Assembly (NCBI GenBank): GCA_047017005.1
Contig: JBKXSZ010000003.1
Coordinates: 13,033 to 77,032, forward strand
Reading direction: 5' to 3'
From: JBKXSZ01 sp047017005
GTDB taxonomy: Bacteria; Bacillota; Clostridia; TANB77; CAG-508
DNA length: 64,000 nt
The translations under genes and the position numbers were made by a program. Positions 25,045-33,960 of this stretch are shown one piece after another (within the stretch, counting starts at the first letter, position 1; the number at the start of each line of letters is the position of its first letter). Below the pieces are notes generated by a model. That model ran no database searches. It saw nothing but the letters and a program-made list of their open reading frames with translations, and was not told the DNA's origin.

Positions 25045-25205
25045 ATCAACAAAGGGGAATAGAGAAAAATACCTTTTAATATAGATAGTCAATGTCATAT
25101 TTCCTGCTAAGTACCTACAAATTTCAAATTACTGTGTATGAAAGGTAGCACACTCTATTTTCTAGTTGATAAGAGGAGAGCAAAATTGTTCTCCTCGCTT
25201 TTTTT
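25045..25205 (+). ncRNA. structured non-coding RNA, probable 6S RNA
   Basis: About 160 bases between a good promoter and a strong terminator (GAGGAGA / TCTCCTC, then seven T). The ends pair as a rod: ATCAAC with GTTGAT, AATAGAG with CTCTATT, and TACCTTT with AAAGGTA, separated by internal loops, with an open central region of TGCTAAGTACCTA type. Long interrupted hairpins of this size are the 6S RNA plan (RNA polymerase holoenzyme mimic). The identity as 6S is inferred from shape, not alignment. Confidence 0.6.
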
Positions 25206-25257
25206 ATCTATAAACTTTATCATATTTCTATATTTTTTAATATTCTTAACTTTTATA

Positions 25258-26697
25258 CTAATTAAAATAAACCATATTTAACATTTGATTTTTTAATATC
25301 CATAAATCTTTTGATAAATCAACATAGTAACGATGAGGGTTATCAAAACGTTTGGTTTCATCCCAGAGAGTATCTAATTCCTTTTGACAAGTTTTTGCAA
25401 TCTCTTTTAAAGTTGGTTTGGTATAAACAAGTTTTCCTGTTTGGAAAATAGGTACTTGTAAAGGTTTTATTGCATAGTTTTGGATCGTTTTCTTTTTCCA
25501 TGGATTTTCTGGATCAAATAATACATACTCATCTTTTGGCAAGGTTTCATCATGTTTACAAATAATATCAGCAATTGCCTTACCAGTTCCTTTATCATAG
25601 AAACGATACGTTTTTTTAAATCCTGGGTTGGTTACTTTTATTGTATTTTCACTGATTTTGATTTTTGGTGTAATAGTACCATTTTCTTCAATAGCAACTA
25701 ATTTATATACACCACCAAAAACAGGTTCGGATTTAGCAGTAATTAAGTTTTCTCCAACTCCGAAGCTATCGATTTTGGCTCCTTGTTCTAAAAGAGAACT
25801 AATTAAATGTTCATCTAAAGAATTGGTTGCACAAATCTTACAATCTTCATAACCAGCTTCATCTAATAGGATACGAATCTTTTTAGATAGATAAGCTAAA
25901 TCTCCACTATCTAAACGAACTGCTTTAGGTTTTTTACCCATTGGCTTTAAGATTTCATCAAATGCTTTAATAGCATTTGGTAAACCGCTATTTAAGGTAT
26001 CATAAGTGTCAATTAAAAGAGTGACATTATCTGGATAGATTTCACAATAAGCTTTAAATGCTTCATACTCTGTTGAAAAACTTTGTACAAAACTATGTGC
26101 CATTGTTCCAGAAACAGGTACTTTGAATTCTTTTGCAGAAAGACTACAAGAAGTTCCAACAGCTCCTCCAATGATAGCTGCTCTTGCACCGTAGATAGCA
26201 GCTGAGGTTCCATGTGCACGTCTTGCACCAAATTCCATTACGGGTCTTCCTTGAGAGCTTGCTACGATTCGAGATGTTTTGGTTGCAATTAAACTTTGAT
26301 GATTTAGAGTAAGAAGGATACAGGTTTCTAATAATTGTGCTTCAATCATAGGAGCACGAACGGTAAGAAGTGGTTCATTTGGAAAGACAACAGTTCCTTC
26401 TGGTATCGCCCATATATCTCCTGTAAATTTAAATGTTTCTAAATAGGATAAAAATTCTTCTGAAAATTGTTTTGTTTCTTTTAAATAGGCAATGTCTTCT
26501 TTTGTGAAATGTAGATTTACGACATAATCAATTATTTGTTCTAATCCTGCACAAATAACATAGCCACCTTGATCTGGTATTCTACGAAAGAAGACATCAA
26601 AATATGCTATTTTATTATCCATTTTCTTTTGAAAATAGGCATTTGCCATGGTAAATTCGTAAAAATCGGCTACTAATTCTAATTTTGGTTGTTCCAT
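25258..26697 (-). CDS. pncB: nicotinate phosphoribosyltransferase
   Basis: 479 residues, full length for PncB. Conserved points are DFYEFTMANAYF at the start, FGARRAHG (near 157), AHSFVQSF (near 207), LIDTYDT, VRLDSGDL (near 267) and FGVGENL. It makes nicotinate mononucleotide from nicotinate and PRPP, feeding NadD and NadE. GGAGG site. The promoter carries the best NrtR-like palindrome of the window. It ends about 50 bases from the structured RNA and is transcribed towards it. Confidence 0.96.
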   Translation of the reverse strand: MEQPKLELVADFYEFTMANAYFQKKMDNKIAYFDVFFRRIPDQGGYVICAGLEQIIDYVVNLHFTKEDIAYLKETKQFSEEFLSYLETFKFTGDIWAIPEGTVVFPNEPLLTVRAPMIEAQLLETCILLTLNHQSLIATKTSRIVASSQGRPVMEFGARRAHGTSAAIYGARAAIIGGAVGTSCSLSAKEFKVPVSGTMAHSFVQSFSTEYEAFKAYCEIYPDNVTLLIDTYDTLNSGLPNAIKAFDEILKPMGKKPKAVRLDSGDLAYLSKKIRILLDEAGYEDCKICATNSLDEHLISSLLEQGAKIDSFGVGENLITAKSEPVFGGVYKLVAIEENGTITPKIKISENTIKVTNPGFKKTYRFYDKGTGKAIADIICKHDETLPKDEYVLFDPENPWKKKTIQNYAIKPLQVPIFQTGKLVYTKPTLKEIAKTCQKELDTLWDETKRFDNPHRYYVDLSKDLWILKNQMLNMVYFN

Positions 26698-26758
26698 ATT
26701 TATTACCTCCTAATAATATATTTAGTTACTTAATCTTAATATTGTTATTATTCTTTTG

Positions 26759-26795
26759 TTAGTAACATTATAGTACTAAGAAAAAACACTGTCAA
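26759..26795 (-). promoter_or_regulatory. pncB promoter with NrtR-like operator
   Basis: On the minus strand TTGACA (26790-26795), 17-base spacer and TATAAT (26767-26772). The perfect palindrome TTAGTA-N9-TACTAA at 26759-26779 covers the -10 box, a classic repressor position. Confidence 0.75.
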
Positions 26796-26801
26796 GTAAA
26801 T

Positions 26802-26830
26802 TTGGAAAATTTTTTTAAATATAGTATAAT
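26802..26830 (+). promoter_or_regulatory. sigma-A promoter of truA
   Basis: TTGGAA, a 17-base spacer, TATAAT, 44 bases before the start codon, divergent from pncB. Confidence 0.65.
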
Positions 26831-26873
26831 AGTAAAGAAAAAAGAAAAATAGAAATAGAAATAAGGAGAAAAA

Positions 26874-27623
26874 ATGCGTAATATAAAATTAACAATTGAA
26901 TATGATGGAAAAGACTATAACGGATGGCAGAAGCAGCCAAACCGATTAAATATACAAGGAACAATAGAAAAAGCAATAGAAGCTGTAACAGGAGAAGAAA
27001 ATATCGAATTAAATGCATCTGGAAGAACAGATAGTGGAGTTCATGCTTTTGGGCAAGTAGCTAATTTTAAAACAGAAAGTAAAATTCCAATTGAAAAATT
27101 CGCAGTAGCAATTAACTCAAAATTAAAAAGAAATATTGTGATAAAACAAGCAGAGGAAGTAGGGGAAAGATTTCACGCAAGATATAACTGTAAAAGAAAA
27201 ACATATCGATATGTAATAAATAATGAAAGACAAGGTTCTGCTATTTATCGTAACCTAGAATATCATGTACCAATGCCGTTAGACGTAGAAAAAATGAAAC
27301 AAGCAGCAAGCTATTTTGAAGGAGAACATGATTTTAAAGCATTTAAAGCAAGTGGAACAAGTAGTAAATCGAGTGTAAGAGTAATATACAAAGCAGAAGT
27401 GAGAAAAGAAAATGGAAGAATCTATATTGAACTTACTGGAAGCGGATTTTTATATAACATGGTAAGAATTATATCAGGAACGCTTTTAGAAGTTGGAATG
27501 GGAAAGATAAAACCAGAAGAAATATCAGACATTATTACATCAGGAGAAAGAACAAAAGCAGGAAAAACATTACCAGCACATGGCCTTTATTTAATGAAAG
27601 TTGAATATGAGGAAAATAAATAG
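26874..27623 (+). CDS. truA: tRNA pseudouridine(38-40) synthase TruA
   Basis: 249 residues, full length. YDGKDYNGWQKQP at the start, the catalytic motif SGRTDSGVHA near residue 52 (Asp nucleophile) and GSGFLYNMVRIISGTLLEVG near the C-terminus are all diagnostic. It isomerises uridines 38-40 in the anticodon arm. GGAG site. In many Bacillota it follows ecfT, but here it is alone with its own promoter and terminator. Confidence 0.97.
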   Translation: MRNIKLTIEYDGKDYNGWQKQPNRLNIQGTIEKAIEAVTGEENIELNASGRTDSGVHAFGQVANFKTESKIPIEKFAVAINSKLKRNIVIKQAEEVGERFHARYNCKRKTYRYVINNERQGSAIYRNLEYHVPMPLDVEKMKQAASYFEGEHDFKAFKASGTSSKSSVRVIYKAEVRKENGRIYIELTGSGFLYNMVRIISGTLLEVGMGKIKPEEISDIITSGERTKAGKTLPAHGLYLMKVEYEENK

Positions 27624-27646
27624 AAAAAATTTAGTCGAATATAAGA

Positions 27647-27686
27647 AGGCTTCAAAAGTGAAAGAAACATCTTTTGAAGTCTTTTT
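27647..27686 (+). terminator. terminator after truA
   Basis: AGGCTTCAAAAG / CTTTTGAAGTCTT stem with a 12-base loop and a T run. Confidence 0.8.
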
Positions 27687-27788
27687 GTAACCAAAAGAAA
27701 AAGTGAGTCATAAGATATAGTAAATCAATAGATAGAAACACTTTATACCTTTTTAAAAAGGTAAATACATAAATAAGGAGAAAGGATT

Positions 27789-28145
27789 ATGAATAATTTA
27801 TTACTATTTTTTGCACTTCCTATTGCCACTATTATCATCGCAGCTGTTTTAGAAAGATGTGTTTGCCATAGTCCATGTGCAATTGGAGCATTAGCTTTTG
27901 CTATTTTTCTAATTGTGACATATGTATTTTTTGATAGCAGCTTTTTAGTTTTTGCTTTAATATATACTGTGCTTGCCTATCTATCAGCGCTTATTACAAG
28001 ATTTATTCGAAATTTATTAAATGATAATGATACAGATGATACGTCAAATGAAAATTGTAATGGAAGTGGCTGTGGCTGCGGATGCGGAAGAGGATGTGGC
28101 ACTGCAACAACAAGTTTAAGTAGAAATTGCTGTAGAAGAAGATAA
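27789..28145 (+). CDS. DUF2651-like small membrane protein with Cys/Gly-rich tail
   Basis: 118 residues. Three hydrophobic segments (about 3-22, 35-50 and 52-75), the first two resembling DUF2651/YbeF. The last 30 residues are extraordinary: NGSGCGCGCGRGCG and NCCRRR, with eight Cys counting from the GSGCG start. Such Gly-Cys runs could bind metal or become lipid- or disulfide-linked. GGAG site; alone between two terminators. Function unknown. Confidence 0.7.
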   Translation: MNNLLLFFALPIATIIIAAVLERCVCHSPCAIGALAFAIFLIVTYVFFDSSFLVFALIYTVLAYLSALITRFIRNLLNDNDTDDTSNENCNGSGCGCGCGRGCGTATTSLSRNCCRRR

Positions 28146-28194
28146 TTTTACTTACTAAAAGATAGAAAGGTAATATATGAAATAGAAGAATGTT

Positions 28195-28225
28195 AAATAG
28201 ATGTATTTTTTATACATCTATTTTT
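28195..28225 (+). terminator. terminator after the Cys-rich membrane protein
   Basis: AATAGATGTAT / ATACATCTATT, 11-bp perfect stem with a 5-base loop, then T run. Confidence 0.8.
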
Positions 28226-28320
28226 ACATAAATATACTTGATTATCAATCTATTAAGATGTAAAATATTTTTACAATTGATATAAAGAAAAACAGAGATT
28301 AAAAACAAAGGAGGAAGAAT

Positions 28321-29103
28321 ATGAAATTACAAGATAAAGTTGCCATTGTAACAGGAGGAGCAATGGGAAATGGTTTAGGCATTGTAAAGGTATTTTTAAA
28401 ATACGGAGCAAAAGTTGTCATTTTTGATTATTCAGAAAAGGTTTATGAAACAGTAGAAAATTTAAAAAAAGAAGGAAATGAAGTTACAGGATATCTAGTT
28501 GATATTCGAGATAGTAAAAAGATCGAAGAATGTGTAAAAGAAGTAATACAAAAATATAAAAAAATTGATATTTTAGTTAATAATGCGGGAGTAGCAAAAC
28601 TAACACCTTTTTTAGAGACAACAGATGAGATAAGAGATTTTCATTTTGATATTAATATTAAAGGAACTTGGAATATGTCAAAGGCTGTAATACCATATAT
28701 GCCAGAAGACAGTGCTATTGTCAACATTTCTTCTGTTACAGGTACCATGGTAGCAGATACAGGAGAGGTTGCATATGCTACAACAAAAGCAGCTCTGTTA
28801 GGATTTACAAAGGGATTAGCAGCAGAAGTGGTAGAAAAGGGAATCCGTGTCAATGCAATTTTACCAGGATATATTATGACACCAATGGTAGAGGGAATTG
28901 CAAAAGATTCAGACAGTAATAATCCAAAAGAAGTAGTAGAAGGAATTGCCAAAGGAATTCCAATGAAGCGATTAGGTACAATAGAAGAATTAGGAGAATT
29001 AGCTGCATTTCTAGCAAGTAGCCAAGCATCTTATTTAACGGGACAAGGTTATGTAATCGATGGAGGCTCTACTCTACCAGAAACGATGAGCGTAGGTATA
29101 TAA
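28321..29103 (+). CDS. SDR-family NAD(P)-dependent oxidoreductase
   Basis: 260 residues, classical short-chain dehydrogenase. Cofactor motif TGGAMGNGLG near residue 11, NNAG near 87, NISSVTG with the catalytic Ser near 140, YATTK catalytic pair near 153, and C-terminal YVIDGGS. The final-third loop is that of UcpA/3-ketoacyl reductase-like SDRs. An Asp at the end of beta-2 (VIFDYSEK) favours NAD(H). AGGAGG site, alone. The substrate cannot be named. Confidence 0.9.
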   Translation: MKLQDKVAIVTGGAMGNGLGIVKVFLKYGAKVVIFDYSEKVYETVENLKKEGNEVTGYLVDIRDSKKIEECVKEVIQKYKKIDILVNNAGVAKLTPFLETTDEIRDFHFDINIKGTWNMSKAVIPYMPEDSAIVNISSVTGTMVADTGEVAYATTKAALLGFTKGLAAEVVEKGIRVNAILPGYIMTPMVEGIAKDSDSNNPKEVVEGIAKGIPMKRLGTIEELGELAAFLASSQASYLTGQGYVIDGGSTLPETMSVGI

Positions 29104-29111
29104 TAGAAGAT

Positions 29112-29159
29112 AAAAAAGTAGAACATATTTCATACTTTCGAAATATGTTCTACTTTTTT
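29112..29159 (+). terminator. strong terminator after the SDR gene
   Basis: About 19-bp stem AAAAAGTAGAACATATTTC / GAAATATGTTCTACTTTTT with an 8-base loop and T run. Confidence 0.9.
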
Positions 29160-29247
29160 GGGATAAAATACAAAAAGACATAGAAAAAGTGTTGCTTGTT
29201 AAAATTTAAAGAGCATGATAGAATAAAGAAGAAAAAGGAGCAAAAGC

Positions 29248-29484
29248 ATGAGATTAGATAAATTTTTAAAAGTGTCAAGAGTAATAAAAAGAAGAACAAT
29301 AGCCAACGAAGTAGCAGATAATGGTAGAGTAAAAGTAAATGGAAAACAGGTAAAACCAAGTTATGAGGTAAAAGTGGGAGATATTGTAGAAATACAATTT
29401 GGAGATAAAATATCAAAATTTGAAATTTTATTAGTTCCAAAAGTACAAGGAAAAAATATGGGAGAACTTATTAAGGTCCTATAA
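29248..29484 (+). CDS. rqcP: S4-domain ribosome quality-control protein RqcP
   Basis: 78 residues, almost all one S4 RNA-binding domain (MRLDKFLKVSRVIKRRTIAN and GRVKVNGKQVKPSYEVKVGD). Family knowledge: YabO/RqcP binds stalled 50S subunits and helps RqcH add alanine tails. GGAG site. It lies 37 bases before a membrane protein gene. The usual yabP-yabQ-divIC neighbours are missing. Confidence 0.9.
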   Translation: MRLDKFLKVSRVIKRRTIANEVADNGRVKVNGKQVKPSYEVKVGDIVEIQFGDKISKFEILLVPKVQGKNMGELIKVL

Positions 29485-29521
29485 CAACAAAGTAGATAAC
29501 CTGTGGAAAGGAACAGAAAAA

Positions 29522-30235
29522 ATGAGGAGAAAAGTGGAAAATAAAAAGCTAACCGAAGAAGAGGAAGAACAAAAAGCAAAGAGAACACAGATAATTAATA
29601 TGTGCATTACGAATATTGTAAGACTGTTACTAGTATTAATCATTGTAAGAGGAATTTTAATAAAAGACTATAACCAACTTTTTATCGCAGTAGTGACAAT
29701 TGCCTTAACCTACTATCCTAGTATTTTATCTAAAAGATTTGGAGTATACTTGCCCGCTACAATGCAAATTGTTATTACTCTCTTTATCTTTGGAGCACAG
29801 TATTTAGGAGAAATAAAAGACTTTTACCGAATCTTTCCTTGGTGGGATACCCTATTACACACAACTTCTGGTGTCATCATTGGAGTTATTGGATTTATGT
29901 TTGTCTATCTATTAAATGATAGATATGGAAAGAAAGTAAAATTAAGTCCTTTCTTTGTGGTTATGTTTGCATTTTGTTTTGCTGTTACAATGGGAGTATT
30001 TTGGGAATTCTTTGAATTTGGAATGGACCGTGTATTTGGCACCAACATGCAAAAATTCCGTTTTCCAGAACTAGGAGATGATGGTTTAGTAGATACAATG
30101 GGAGATTTATTAGTTGATGCTATTGGAGCTTTTATTACATCCGTTATTGGATATATATATATAAAGAAGAAAAATGATGTTTTATTTCGTGATTGGTTTA
30201 AAGGTTGGTTTCGAAAAGAAAAAAAGGAAAATTAA
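29522..30235 (+). CDS. DUF2238-like membrane protein (237 aa)
   Basis: About six hydrophobic helices after a charged N-terminus. The motif FPWWDTLLHTTSGVIIG and the WEFFEFGMDRVFGTNMQ loop followed by DTMGDLLVDAIGA resemble the DUF2238/YjdF membrane family, with conserved His and Asp in or near the membrane. AAGGAA site, in line with rqcP. Function unknown. Confidence 0.7.
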   Translation: MRRKVENKKLTEEEEEQKAKRTQIINMCITNIVRLLLVLIIVRGILIKDYNQLFIAVVTIALTYYPSILSKRFGVYLPATMQIVITLFIFGAQYLGEIKDFYRIFPWWDTLLHTTSGVIIGVIGFMFVYLLNDRYGKKVKLSPFFVVMFAFCFAVTMGVFWEFFEFGMDRVFGTNMQKFRFPELGDDGLVDTMGDLLVDAIGAFITSVIGYIYIKKKNDVLFRDWFKGWFRKEKKEN

Positions 30236-30252
30236 AATAAAAGAAAGAAGGA

Positions 30253-30298
30253 AAGAGCATAAAAAGTAATGTTCGCCCCTTTTTTTTTGTGCTTTTTT
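30253..30298 (+). terminator. probable terminator before dnaE
   Basis: GCATAAAAAG and CTTTTTTTTTGTGC can pair across a short loop, followed by TTTTTT. The stem is A/T dominated, so it is weaker than the others. Confidence 0.5.
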
Positions 30299-30343
30299 GT
30301 CATATAATAGGCCTAGAGAAAAAAGAAAAGAAGGAAGTAAAAA

Positions 30344-33300
30344 ATGGCGGATTTTGTACATTTACATGTCCATAGTGAATATAGTTTACTAGATGGAGCA
30401 AACCGAATAAAAGATTTACCAGTTCGTGCAAAGGAACTAGGAATGAAAGCAATGGCGATTACAGACCATGGAGCTATGTATGGTGTTATTGACTTCTATA
30501 AAGCATGCAAAAAAGAAGGAATTAAACCAATTATTGGTTGTGAAGTTTATGTGGCACCTAGAAGTAGATTTGATAAAGAACCAAATATAGATAATAAATA
30601 TAACCACTTAATCTTACTTGCTAAAGATAATAAAGGGTATCAAAACTTAAGTAAATTAGTATCGATTGGATTTGTAGATGGTTATTACTATAAACCTCGT
30701 ATTGACTTAGAGGTGCTAGAACAGTATCATGAAGGACTAATTTGTTGTAGTGCTTGTTTAGCAGGTGCTGTTAACCAAGCAATTTTAGCAAAAGATATGC
30801 AAAAAGCAGAGGAGACTGCACTTTGGTATAAAAACTTATTTAGAGAAGATTACTATTTAGAAGTGCAAAATAATGGAATCAAAGAACAAGTATTAGTAAA
30901 TCAAAAGCTAATCGAACTTTCTCGTAAATTGGATATTCCACTTGTTGCAACCAATGATGCACACTACTTGAAACGTGAAGACGCATATAACCATGAAGTA
31001 CTATTATGTATTCAAACCGGTAAAAAAATGAGTGACTTAGATAGAATGCGTTTTGAAAGTGATGAACTCTATGTAAAATCACCAAATGAAATGAGTGAGT
31101 ATTTTAAAAATATTCCAGATGCGATTGAAAATACCGTAAAGATAGCTGAAAAATGCAATGTAGAATTTGAATTTGGACATACCATCTTGCCAAATTATGA
31201 TGTGCCAGCGGAATTTCCAACTCACTATGACTATCTAAAAAAACTATGTGATGATGGGTTAAAAGAAAGATATGGAGAAAATTTATCCGAAGAAATCCAA
31301 AAAAGATCAGAATATGAAATTGGTGTTATCCATAAGATGGGATATGTAGACTATTATCTTATCGTTTGGGACTTTATTCATTATGCTAAATCCCATGGTA
31401 TACCGGTAGGACCAGGACGTGGTTCTGGAGCAGGTTCTATTCTTGCTTATGCTATTGGAATCACCGATATAGACCCAATGAAATATAACCTACTGTTTGA
31501 GCGTTTTTTAAATCCAGAAAGAGTAAGTATGCCAGACTTTGATGTAGACTTTTGCTATGAGAGAAGAGGAGAAGTTATTGACTATGTAGAAAGAAAATAT
31601 GGACATGACCATGTTTCCCAGATTATTACCTTTGGTACGATGTCTGCTAGAATGGTTATTCGCGATGTAGGAAGAGCTTTAGATGTACCATATGCAGAAT
31701 GTGATAAATTAGCGAAAATGATTCCATTTGAAGTACATATTACGATAAAGAAAGCGATGGAACAAAATAGAGAACTAAAAGAAATCTATGAAGCAGACCC
31801 AGGTACTAAAAAACTGTTAGATATTGCCATGGCACTAGAAGGACTTCCAAGACAGGCATCTACTCATGCTTGTGGAATCGTTATTACTAAAGAACCAGTA
31901 GATACCTATGTTCCGCTTTATGTAAGAGATGGCAATATTTCAACCCAATTTATCATGACTACATTAGAAGAATTAGGACTATTAAAAATGGATTTTTTAG
32001 GTCTTCGAACCTTAACGGTTATCGAAGATGCAAAAAAGCTAGTAAAGAAAAATAGAGGGATTGATGTTGAATTTGATAAAGATATGAATGACCCCAGAGT
32101 ATATAAACTATGGGCAGATGGCAATTCCGTTGGTATTTTCCAATTTGAAAGCCAAGGAATGACAAACTTCATGAAAGAATTAAAACCAGATAGTCTAGAA
32201 GATATTATCGCAGGAGTTTCCCTATATCGTCCAGGCCCAATGGACCAAATTCCAAGATATATCCAGAATAAAAAGGACCCAGAGCATGCGGTATATACCC
32301 ATCCAGCCTTAAAGCCAATTTTAAATGTAACATATGGTTGTATGGTATACCAAGAACAGGTTATGCAGATTGTGCGTGAACTAGCAGGATACTCTTTAGG
32401 AAGAGCCGATATCGTAAGAAGAGCCATGGGTAAGAAAAAATTAGATGTTATGGCAAAAGAAAGAGAATACTTTATTCATGGAAAACTAGATGAAGAAGGA
32501 AATGTTGAAATTCCAGGTTGTATTCGTAATGGAATTGATGAAAAATCAGCCAATAAAATATTCGATGAAATGGCAGAGTTTGCAAAATATGCATTTAATA
32601 AATCCCATGCTGCAGCTTATGCCGTGGTATCTTATCGAACAGCATATTTAAAAGCATATTATCCAGAAGAATTTATGGCAGCTACATTAAATAGCTTTTT
32701 AGGAAACTTGGATAAAATCCCAGGATATATTGATGAATGTAGAAGATTACACATTGAAATATTAAAACCAGATATTAATAAAAGTGAAACCAAATTTACA
32801 GTAGATAAAGGAAAAATACGTTTTGGATTAGGAAGTATCAAAAATGTAGGAATTGCAGCTGTTGATAGCATCGTAAAAGAAAGAAAAGAAAATGGAGATT
32901 TTGTAAGCTTCCAGGATTTCTGTGAAAGAATCCAAAGCGAATCGGTAAATAAAAAATGTATTGAAAGTTTAATCAAAGCAGGAGCTTTTGATGGATTTGA
33001 ACAAACAAGAAGTACCTTAATGGCATCTTTTGAAGGAATTATTGATACCATTTCAGAAAGTACAAAAAAGAATTTTAAAGGACAAGTAACCCTATTTGAC
33101 TTAGGTGGAGAAGAGCAAGATAAAATGGAGGAATTTAAATATACCTTCACAACATTAGAGGAATATTCCGAAAAAGAAATGCTATTTATGGAAAAAGAAA
33201 TGCTTGGAATCTATATCACAGGACATCCACTAGAAGGGGTTCGAGAGCAAATAGAGCAGCAAACCAATATTAATAGTTTACAGATGAAACAAATTACAGA

Positions 33301-33820
33301 AGAAATGCAAATGCAAAATGGAAAAACTTCCTACCAGGATGGACAATTTGTAAAATATGCGGGAATCATTACAAGTGTAAAGAAAAAGTATACCAAAACT
33401 AATAAAATTATGGCATTTGTTACCGTCGAAGATTTATATGGACAAACAGAAATAATCGTATTTGAAAATTGTTATCAAGGATGTTCTAATATTTTGTTAG
33501 AAGATAATATTATTTTAGTAGAGGGTCGATTGAGCATTCGTGAAGATGAAGATGTAAAAATAGTAGCACGCGAAATTAAAGAATTTGGGGTAAAAAAGAA
33601 GAGCATTTTAAATATACAAATTGATAATATAGAAGAAGAACAAAAAGAAAAGTTAAGAGGAATGCTAAAGTTCTTTATGGGAGAGAGAAACAACATGCCA
33701 GTTCAAGTAATTGAAAAAGGAGAAATAAAACCTTGTGGTGCTATTTTCTGTAATGATAGGATCTTACAAGAATTCAAAGAATTAGTAGGGGAAACAAGGG
33801 TTGAAATAAAAGAAATATAG
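30344..33820 (+). CDS. dnaE: DNA polymerase III alpha subunit (DnaE)
   Basis: 1158 residues, full length. PHP domain (HLHVHSEYSLLDGA, AITDHGAMYG), C-family polymerase core with catalytic acids in MPDFDVDFCYERRGEV (near 396) and GPGRGSGAGS, then tandem HhH and a C-terminal OB fold (about 1000-1080). It has no 3'-5' exonuclease insertion, so it is DnaE, not PolC. In Bacillota it extends primers at the fork alongside PolC. GAAGG site. Confidence 0.98.
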   Translation: MADFVHLHVHSEYSLLDGANRIKDLPVRAKELGMKAMAITDHGAMYGVIDFYKACKKEGIKPIIGCEVYVAPRSRFDKEPNIDNKYNHLILLAKDNKGYQNLSKLVSIGFVDGYYYKPRIDLEVLEQYHEGLICCSACLAGAVNQAILAKDMQKAEETALWYKNLFREDYYLEVQNNGIKEQVLVNQKLIELSRKLDIPLVATNDAHYLKREDAYNHEVLLCIQTGKKMSDLDRMRFESDELYVKSPNEMSEYFKNIPDAIENTVKIAEKCNVEFEFGHTILPNYDVPAEFPTHYDYLKKLCDDGLKERYGENLSEEIQKRSEYEIGVIHKMGYVDYYLIVWDFIHYAKSHGIPVGPGRGSGAGSILAYAIGITDIDPMKYNLLFERFLNPERVSMPDFDVDFCYERRGEVIDYVERKYGHDHVSQIITFGTMSARMVIRDVGRALDVPYAECDKLAKMIPFEVHITIKKAMEQNRELKEIYEADPGTKKLLDIAMALEGLPRQASTHACGIVITKEPVDTYVPLYVRDGNISTQFIMTTLEELGLLKMDFLGLRTLTVIEDAKKLVKKNRGIDVEFDKDMNDPRVYKLWADGNSVGIFQFESQGMTNFMKELKPDSLEDIIAGVSLYRPGPMDQIPRYIQNKKDPEHAVYTHPALKPILNVTYGCMVYQEQVMQIVRELAGYSLGRADIVRRAMGKKKLDVMAKEREYFIHGKLDEEGNVEIPGCIRNGIDEKSANKIFDEMAEFAKYAFNKSHAAAYAVVSYRTAYLKAYYPEEFMAATLNSFLGNLDKIPGYIDECRRLHIEILKPDINKSETKFTVDKGKIRFGLGSIKNVGIAAVDSIVKERKENGDFVSFQDFCERIQSESVNKKCIESLIKAGAFDGFEQTRSTLMASFEGIIDTISESTKKNFKGQVTLFDLGGEEQDKMEEFKYTFTTLEEYSEKEMLFMEKEMLGIYITGHPLEGVREQIEQQTNINSLQMKQITEEMQMQNGKTSYQDGQFVKYAGIITSVKKKYTKTNKIMAFVTVEDLYGQTEIIVFENCYQGCSNILLEDNIILVEGRLSIREDEDVKIVAREIKEFGVKKKSILNIQIDNIEEEQKEKLRGMLKFFMGERNNMPVQVIEKGEIKPCGAIFCNDRILQEFKELVGETRVEIKEI

Positions 33821-33960
33821 TTCTTACGCAATAAAATAAATTAAATAGCTAAGAATAAAGAAAGCAAAAGGAAAATTAAAAGAAAAAGAAGAAAAACTTA
33901 GCAGATAGCAATTGGCTATTTTGTAAACAAAAGGAGAAAGAAAAATAGGAGGAAATAAAA

